A stretch of 8,287 nucleotides of DNA from DATBLZ01 sp036555065 (lineage in GTDB: Bacteria > Pseudomonadota > Gammaproteobacteria > Steroidobacterales > Rariloculaceae). Below the pieces are notes generated by a model, which worked only from the letters and a program-made list of their open reading frames with translations, ran no database searches and was not told the origin of the DNA. Below are positions 5,374 to 8,287 of this stretch, in pieces. How positions within the stretch are numbered: position 1 is the stretch's first letter; each line of letters begins with the position of its first letter. Both the position numbers and the translations under genes were made by a program. The stretch spans positions 1 through 8,287 of the forward strand of contig DATBLZ010000102.1 of NCBI GenBank assembly GCA_036555065.1, read 5' to 3'.

Positions 5374-6469
5374 ATGGAAGCGAGTCAAATCGGCGGGGCC
5401 CTGGCCGCTCTAAAGGAGCGTTGCCTTGCCTTGCGGAGGTATCTTTGACTTCGACGCGAAGCGCGAGCGCCTCGAGGAGATCGATCGCGAGCTCGAAGCC
5501 CCGGACGTTTGGTCGAATACCGAGCGCGCCCAAGCGTTGAACAAGGAGCGCGCGGCGCTGACGAGCATCGTCGGCACGCTCGCACGGCTCGACAAATCCC
5601 TGCACGATGCAGGCGAGCTCTACACGCTCGCAGAAGCCGAGGGCGACGCCGCCACGTTCGCGGACTTAGGCCGCGATCTCGAGCGCGTCACGGCCGACGT
5701 CGAGCGGCTCGAGTTCCGCCGCATGTTCTCGGGTGAGATGGACTCGCACAACGCATTCCTCGACATTCAGGCCGGTTCCGGCGGCACGGAGGCGCAGGAC
5801 TGGGCCGAGATGCTCTTGCGCATGTACATGCGCTGGGCCGACCGAGCTGGGTTTGCGGTCGAGGTTCTCGAGGTTTCGGCGGGCGAGGTCGCGGGGATCA
5901 AGAGCGCCACGATCCATGTGCGCGGGGAATACGCGTTCGGCTGGTTGCGCACGGAAACGGGCGTGCACCGGCTCGTGCGCAAATCGCCGTTCGATTCCGG
6001 TCATCGACGGCACACCTCATTTGCGGCCGTGTTCGTATCGCCGGAGATCGACGACGAGATCCAAGTCGAGATCAATCCCGCGGATCTGCGCATCGACGTG
6101 TATCGCTCGAGCGGCGCGGGCGGCCAGCACGTCAACAAGACGGAATCGGCCGTGCGCATCACGCACAATCCGACGGGAATCGTCGTCCAGTGCCAGAACG
6201 ACCGCTCGCAGCACAAGAACAAAGCGACCGCGATGCGCCAGCTCAAGGCTAAACTGTATGAGCTCGAGGAGCAGAAGCGGCGCGAGAAGGCCGAAGCCGT
6301 CGAGAGCGGCAAGTCCGATATCGAGTGGGGGCACCAGATTCGCTCGTACGTGCTCGATCAATCGCGCGTGAAAGACTTGCGCACGAACGTCGAATCCGGC
6401 CAGCCGCAGGACGTCCTCGACGGCCACTTGGACGAGTTTCTCGAGGCGAGCTTGAAGCAGGGGTTGTAA
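5374..6469 (+). CDS. prfB: Peptide chain release factor 2 (RF2), with programmed +1 frameshift
   Basis: RF2 ends translation at UGA and UAA by triggering peptidyl-tRNA hydrolysis. Translation starts at ATG 5374 (GGAG at 5363-5366, 7-base spacing), runs 24 codons and meets TGA at 5446-5448. Skipping T5446 continues with Asp-Phe-Asp-Ala-Lys and an open frame to TAA at 6467, giving 364 residues against 365 in E. coli. The codon-reading SPF tripeptide is at 204-206 and the catalytic GGQ at 249-251. AGSGGTEAQDW, GVHRLVRKSPFDSG and CQNDRSQHKNK are also present. The residue in the position of the unusual E. coli K-12 Thr246 is Ser here. Without allowing for the frameshift, the gene would be wrongly started at a TTG near 5426. 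lysS follows 48 bases downstream, as in E. coli. A palindromic element occupies its leader. Confidence 0.96.
5435..5449 (+). promoter_or_regulatory. Autoregulatory +1 frameshift site of prfB
   Basis: The site has an internal Shine-Dalgarno-like GGAGG (5435-5439), then TAT, the slippery CTT (5443-5445) and TGA followed by C (5446-5449). This is the classical RF2 arrangement: when RF2 is scarce, slow termination at UGAC lets the ribosome slip from CUU to UUU and make full-length RF2. Spacing is the same as in E. coli. Confidence 0.95.
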
Positions 6470-6470
6470 C

Positions 6471-6484
6471 GTGGAGCGGCTTTG
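6471..6484 (+). repeat. Truncated REP-like copy
   Basis: GTGGAGCGGCTTTG matches the first half of the REP-like copy at 6490 with one base missing, then diverges and lacks the pairing half. It starts one base after the prfB stop codon. Confidence 0.55.
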
Positions 6485-6488
6485 ATCT

Positions 6489-6513
6489 TGTGGGAGCGGC
6501 TTTAGCCGCGACT
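6489..6513 (+). repeat. REP-like palindromic repeat before lysS
   Basis: TGTGGGAGCGGC (6489-6500) leads into TTTAGCCGCGACT (6501-6513). GCGGC (6496-6500) pairs with GCCGC (6505-6509) around TTTA. A conserved GTGGGA-type head plus a GC-rich short hairpin is the form of REP elements mobilised by RAYT transposases in Gammaproteobacteria. It ends 4 bases before the lysS ATG and leaves no separate ribosome binding site. Confidence 0.75.
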
Positions 6514-6517
6514 TCTT

Positions 6518-8011
6518 ATGGCTGACGACACCGATCACGACGAAAACCGCCTCATCGCCGAGCGCCGCGCGAAGCTCGCGCGGCTGCGCGCCGAACGCGA
6601 GGCGTTCCCGAACGATTTTCGGCGCGATGCGCTCGCGGGCGAGCTCGGCGCCGCCTATGGCAATCACGCCGCCGAGACTCTACAAGGCGAGCACGTGAGC
6701 GTCCGCGTCGCGGGCCGCTTGGTCGCGAAGCGTCTCATGGGCAAGAGCGCATTTGCGGAGCTCCAAGACGGCACCGGGCGCATTCAATTGTTTTTGCAGC
6801 GCACCGCGCTCGGCGAAGCGCTTTACGACGACTTCAAGAAATGGGACATCGGCGACATCGTCGGTGCCGTCGGCGAGCTCATGAAGACGAAGACCGGCGA
6901 GCTTTCGATCGCGGCGCGCGAGCTGCGCCTGCTCGTCAAGTCGCTGCGGCCGCTGCCCGAGAAGTGGCACGGCATCGCCGATCAGGAGATCAGGCTTCGG
7001 CAGCGCTATCTCGACCTCATCGTCAACGAGCGGACGCGCGAGGTCTTTCGCGCGCGCACCGAGATCGTGAAGGCCGTGCGCCGCTTTCTCGATGCGCTCG
7101 ATTTTCTCGAGGTCGAGACGCCGATGATGCATCCGATTCCCGGTGGCGCCACGGCGCGGCCGTTCGAAACCCATCATCACGCGCTCGACGAGACGCTCTA
7201 TTTGCGCGTCGCGCCCGAGCTCTATCTCAAGCGCTTGCTCGTCGGCGGCTTCGAGCGCGTCTATGAGCTCAATCGCGTATTTCGCAACGAAGGCTTGTCG
7301 ACGCGCCACAATCCCGAGTTCACGATCCTCGAGGTCTATCAAGCTTATGCGGGTTTCGAGGACGCGATGGCGCTGACCGAGACGCTCGTGCGCGAGTGCA
7401 CGCGCGCGATTCTCGGCAAGACCACGATCGCGTATCAGGGCAAGAGCTACGACGTCGGTCCGCCGTTCCCGCGCGTCACTCTCGAAAGCACGCTGCGCAA
7501 AGGTCTCGAAGGCCTGTCGGAGAAGACGATTCGCGATGCAAAAACACTGCGCGGGCTCTGCGCGCGCCACGGCATCGAGGCTCACGCCGAGCACGGTCCA
7601 GGGAAGCTCCAGCTCGACCTCTTCGAGAAGGTCGTCGAGCCCACGCTCGATGGTCCGGTATTCGTGACGCACTATCCGGCCGAGGTCTCGCCGCTCGCGC
7701 GTAAGAACGACGCGGATCCCTTCCTGACCGACCGCTTCGAGCTCTTCATCGCCGGGCGCGAACTCGCGAACGGCTTCTCCGAGCTCAACGACCCCGAGGA
7801 TCAGGCCGCGCGCTTCCACGCGCAGATCGCGGCCAAGGAGCGCGGGGACGAGGAGGCGATGTTCTTCGATGCCGACTATATTCGCGCGCTCGAGCACGCG
7901 ATGCCGCCCGCGGCCGGCATGGGCCTCGGCATCGATCGTCTCGCGATGCTCTTGACGGACTCAGCGTCGATACGTGACGTCTTGCTCTTCCCGCAGCTAA
8001 AGCGCGAGTAG
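6518..8011 (+). CDS. lysS: Lysine--tRNA ligase, class II
   Basis: LysRS charges tRNA-Lys with lysine in the cytoplasm. The 497-residue product (E. coli 505) begins with a basic helix containing AFPNDFRRD, then the OB-fold anticodon-binding domain (about 55-150; VAGRLVAKRLMGKSAFAELQD and KKWDIGDI). The class II core holds motif 1 with VETPMMHPIPGGATARPF, motif 2 with FRNEGLSTRHNPEFT (from residue 255) and motif 3 with GLGIDRLAML (from residue 469). TEYPAE-like THYPAEVSPLA, GRELANGFSELNDPEDQ and AMPPAAGMG are also conserved, so the active site looks complete. ATG 6518 fits the family N-terminus. No Shine-Dalgarno is visible: a REP-like repeat lies where it should be, with the closest purine-rich bases buried in its hairpin. 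It probably depends on prfB read-through or coupling, or on a start mode not visible here. Confidence 0.97.
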   Translation: MADDTDHDENRLIAERRAKLARLRAEREAFPNDFRRDALAGELGAAYGNHAAETLQGEHVSVRVAGRLVAKRLMGKSAFAELQDGTGRIQLFLQRTALGEALYDDFKKWDIGDIVGAVGELMKTKTGELSIAARELRLLVKSLRPLPEKWHGIADQEIRLRQRYLDLIVNERTREVFRARTEIVKAVRRFLDALDFLEVETPMMHPIPGGATARPFETHHHALDETLYLRVAPELYLKRLLVGGFERVYELNRVFRNEGLSTRHNPEFTILEVYQAYAGFEDAMALTETLVRECTRAILGKTTIAYQGKSYDVGPPFPRVTLESTLRKGLEGLSEKTIRDAKTLRGLCARHGIEAHAEHGPGKLQLDLFEKVVEPTLDGPVFVTHYPAEVSPLARKNDADPFLTDRFELFIAGRELANGFSELNDPEDQAARFHAQIAAKERGDEEAMFFDADYIRALEHAMPPAAGMGLGIDRLAMLLTDSASIRDVLLFPQLKRE

Positions 8012-8024
8012 GCGGGCCCACCTC

Positions 8025-8049
8025 GTAGGAGCGACTTTAGCCGCGACTC
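8025..8049 (+). repeat. REP-like repeat downstream of lysS
   Basis: GTAGGAGCGAC leads into TTTAGCCGCGACTC; the 14 bases CTTTAGCCGCGACT (8035-8048) match 6500-6513 exactly. The hairpin has one mismatch (A8034 opposite C8041) compared with the copy before lysS. It starts 13 bases after the lysS stop and has the same orientation. Confidence 0.7.
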
Positions 8050-8067
8050 TGTTTCGCGCACATGACG

Positions 8068-8091
8068 GCCTTTCGAAGGCGTTTCGACGCC
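8068..8091 (+). other. Two overlapping, mutually exclusive small hairpins
   Basis: GCCTT (8068-8072) pairs with AAGGC (8076-8080) around TCG, and GGCGT (8078-8082) pairs with ACGCC (8087-8091) around a TTCG tetraloop. They share bases 8078-8080, so only one can form at a time. No T-run follows, so neither is a standard terminator. Function unknown. Confidence 0.3.
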
Positions 8092-8132
8092 CCAACGCAA
8101 AACTGGGCAGATCGGCCAACTAATCGCGAACT

Positions 8133-8212
8133 CCAAGCCTAGCCAGATAGTTACGCGTGCTACCTAGAGCACGTCGTAACCAAGCTAGACGCCATACTAT
8201 TCCCAAGCATAG
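8133..8212 (+). repeat. Three direct repeats CCAAGC(N)TAG
   Basis: CCAAGCCTAG (8133-8142), CCAAGCTAG (8180-8188) and CCAAGCATAG (8203-8212) differ only at or near the seventh base. Start-to-start spacings are 47 and 23 bases. The second copy follows directly on the large hairpin. They could be protein binding sites or remnants of a repeat family; I do not recognise them. Confidence 0.45.
8150..8180 (+). other. Strong 12-bp hairpin in the noncoding 3' region
   Basis: GTTACG (8150-8155) pairs with CGTAAC (8175-8180) and CGTGCT (8156-8161) with AGCACG (8168-8173), with one bulged T (8174) and a 6-base loop ACCTAG. Twelve base pairs in 31 bases is unlikely by chance. No T-run follows, so it is not an ordinary terminator. 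A second hairpin, GGTTG with CAACC around 7 bases, lies at 8216-8232. Confidence 0.5.
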
Positions 8213-8280
8213 GAAGGTTGTGCTAGACAACCGTAGCGCGTTTCGACGAACGCTCGATCCCCGAAAAAGAGGGCCACCCG

Positions 8281-8287
8281 ATGCATC
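8281..8287 (+). CDS. Possible start of the next gene (cut by window end)
   Basis: ATG 8281 is preceded by AGAGGG (8268-8273) with a 7-base spacing, a good Shine-Dalgarno arrangement, in a stretch otherwise without reading frames. Only two codons (Met-His) lie in the window, so the product cannot be judged. Confidence 0.35.

Noticed and set aside
5074..5448. Plus-strand open frame running through the recJ end and the inverted-repeat element
   Set aside because: It is the zero frame of prfB extended upstream; the part before ATG 5374 is palindromic repeat or out-of-frame recJ sequence.
3095..5605. An 836-codon minus-strand open frame covering recJ and the start of prfB
   Set aside because: Only its last 126 codons (the Mth938-like gene) look like protein; the rest is low-complexity Arg/Ala/Glu-rich translation antisense to clear recJ and prfB.
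7876..8136. Minus-strand open frame of 86 codons at the lysS end
   Set aside because: It is antisense to lysS and includes translated REP sequence; no family features and no ribosome binding site.
8150..8180. Integron attC-like or tRNA-like structure
   Set aside because: The arms begin GTT and end AAC, the reverse of the attC core order, and the 7-base loop of the hairpin at 8216-8232 lacks the T33 of an anticodon loop; no acceptor stem or T-arm is present.
8224..8252. TAGACA as a -35 for a promoter of the gene at 8281
   Set aside because: No acceptable -10 at 15-19 bases downstream.

Overview
The window reads as ordinary chromosomal core DNA of a GC-rich Gammaproteobacterium, roughly two-thirds G+C by eye. 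The evidence is gene content and order: an FtsB, a tight surE-pcm-nlpD run, a RecJ close to the E. coli type, a prfB with the programmed frameshift followed by lysS, and short palindromic repeats of the GTGGGAGCGGCTTTAGCCGC kind that are common in GC-rich Gammaproteobacteria. I cannot place it to genus. Absence of the usual neighbours (ispD, ispF and truD between ftsB and surE; rpoS after nlpD) argues against Enterobacterales or Pseudomonas and for a more divergent lineage.

Layout: ftsB (68-355, +); an Smr-domain gene of the SmrA type (393-917, -); the surE-pcm-nlpD operon (955-3106, +), joined by 4-base stop/start overlaps; a small Mth938/DUF498-domain gene (3095-3475, -) that overlaps the nlpD end and starts only 12 bases from recJ (3488-5182, +). 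A 191-base gap follows, holding a probable prfB promoter and a long inverted-repeat, MITE-like element. Then come prfB (5374-6469, + with a +1 frameshift at 5446) and lysS (6518-8011, +), separated by 48 bases that are mostly REP-like repeat. The last 270 bases hold another REP-like copy and a noncoding stretch with a 12-bp hairpin, three copies of CCAAGCNTAG and clustered CTAG. A plausible start codon of the next gene lies at 8281.

Functionally the genes cover cell division and envelope (FtsB; NlpD as amidase activator), survival and repair (SurE nucleotidase, Pcm isoaspartyl repair, RecJ exonuclease) and translation (RF2, LysRS, perhaps the Smr nuclease). I found no defence system, CRISPR array, toxin-antitoxin pair, phage gene, transposase or biosynthetic cluster. 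The unusual material lies in the noncoding DNA: a palindromic element apparently inserted between the promoter and ribosome binding site of prfB, a REP element occupying the place of the lysS ribosome binding site, and the structured, repeat-bearing 3' end.
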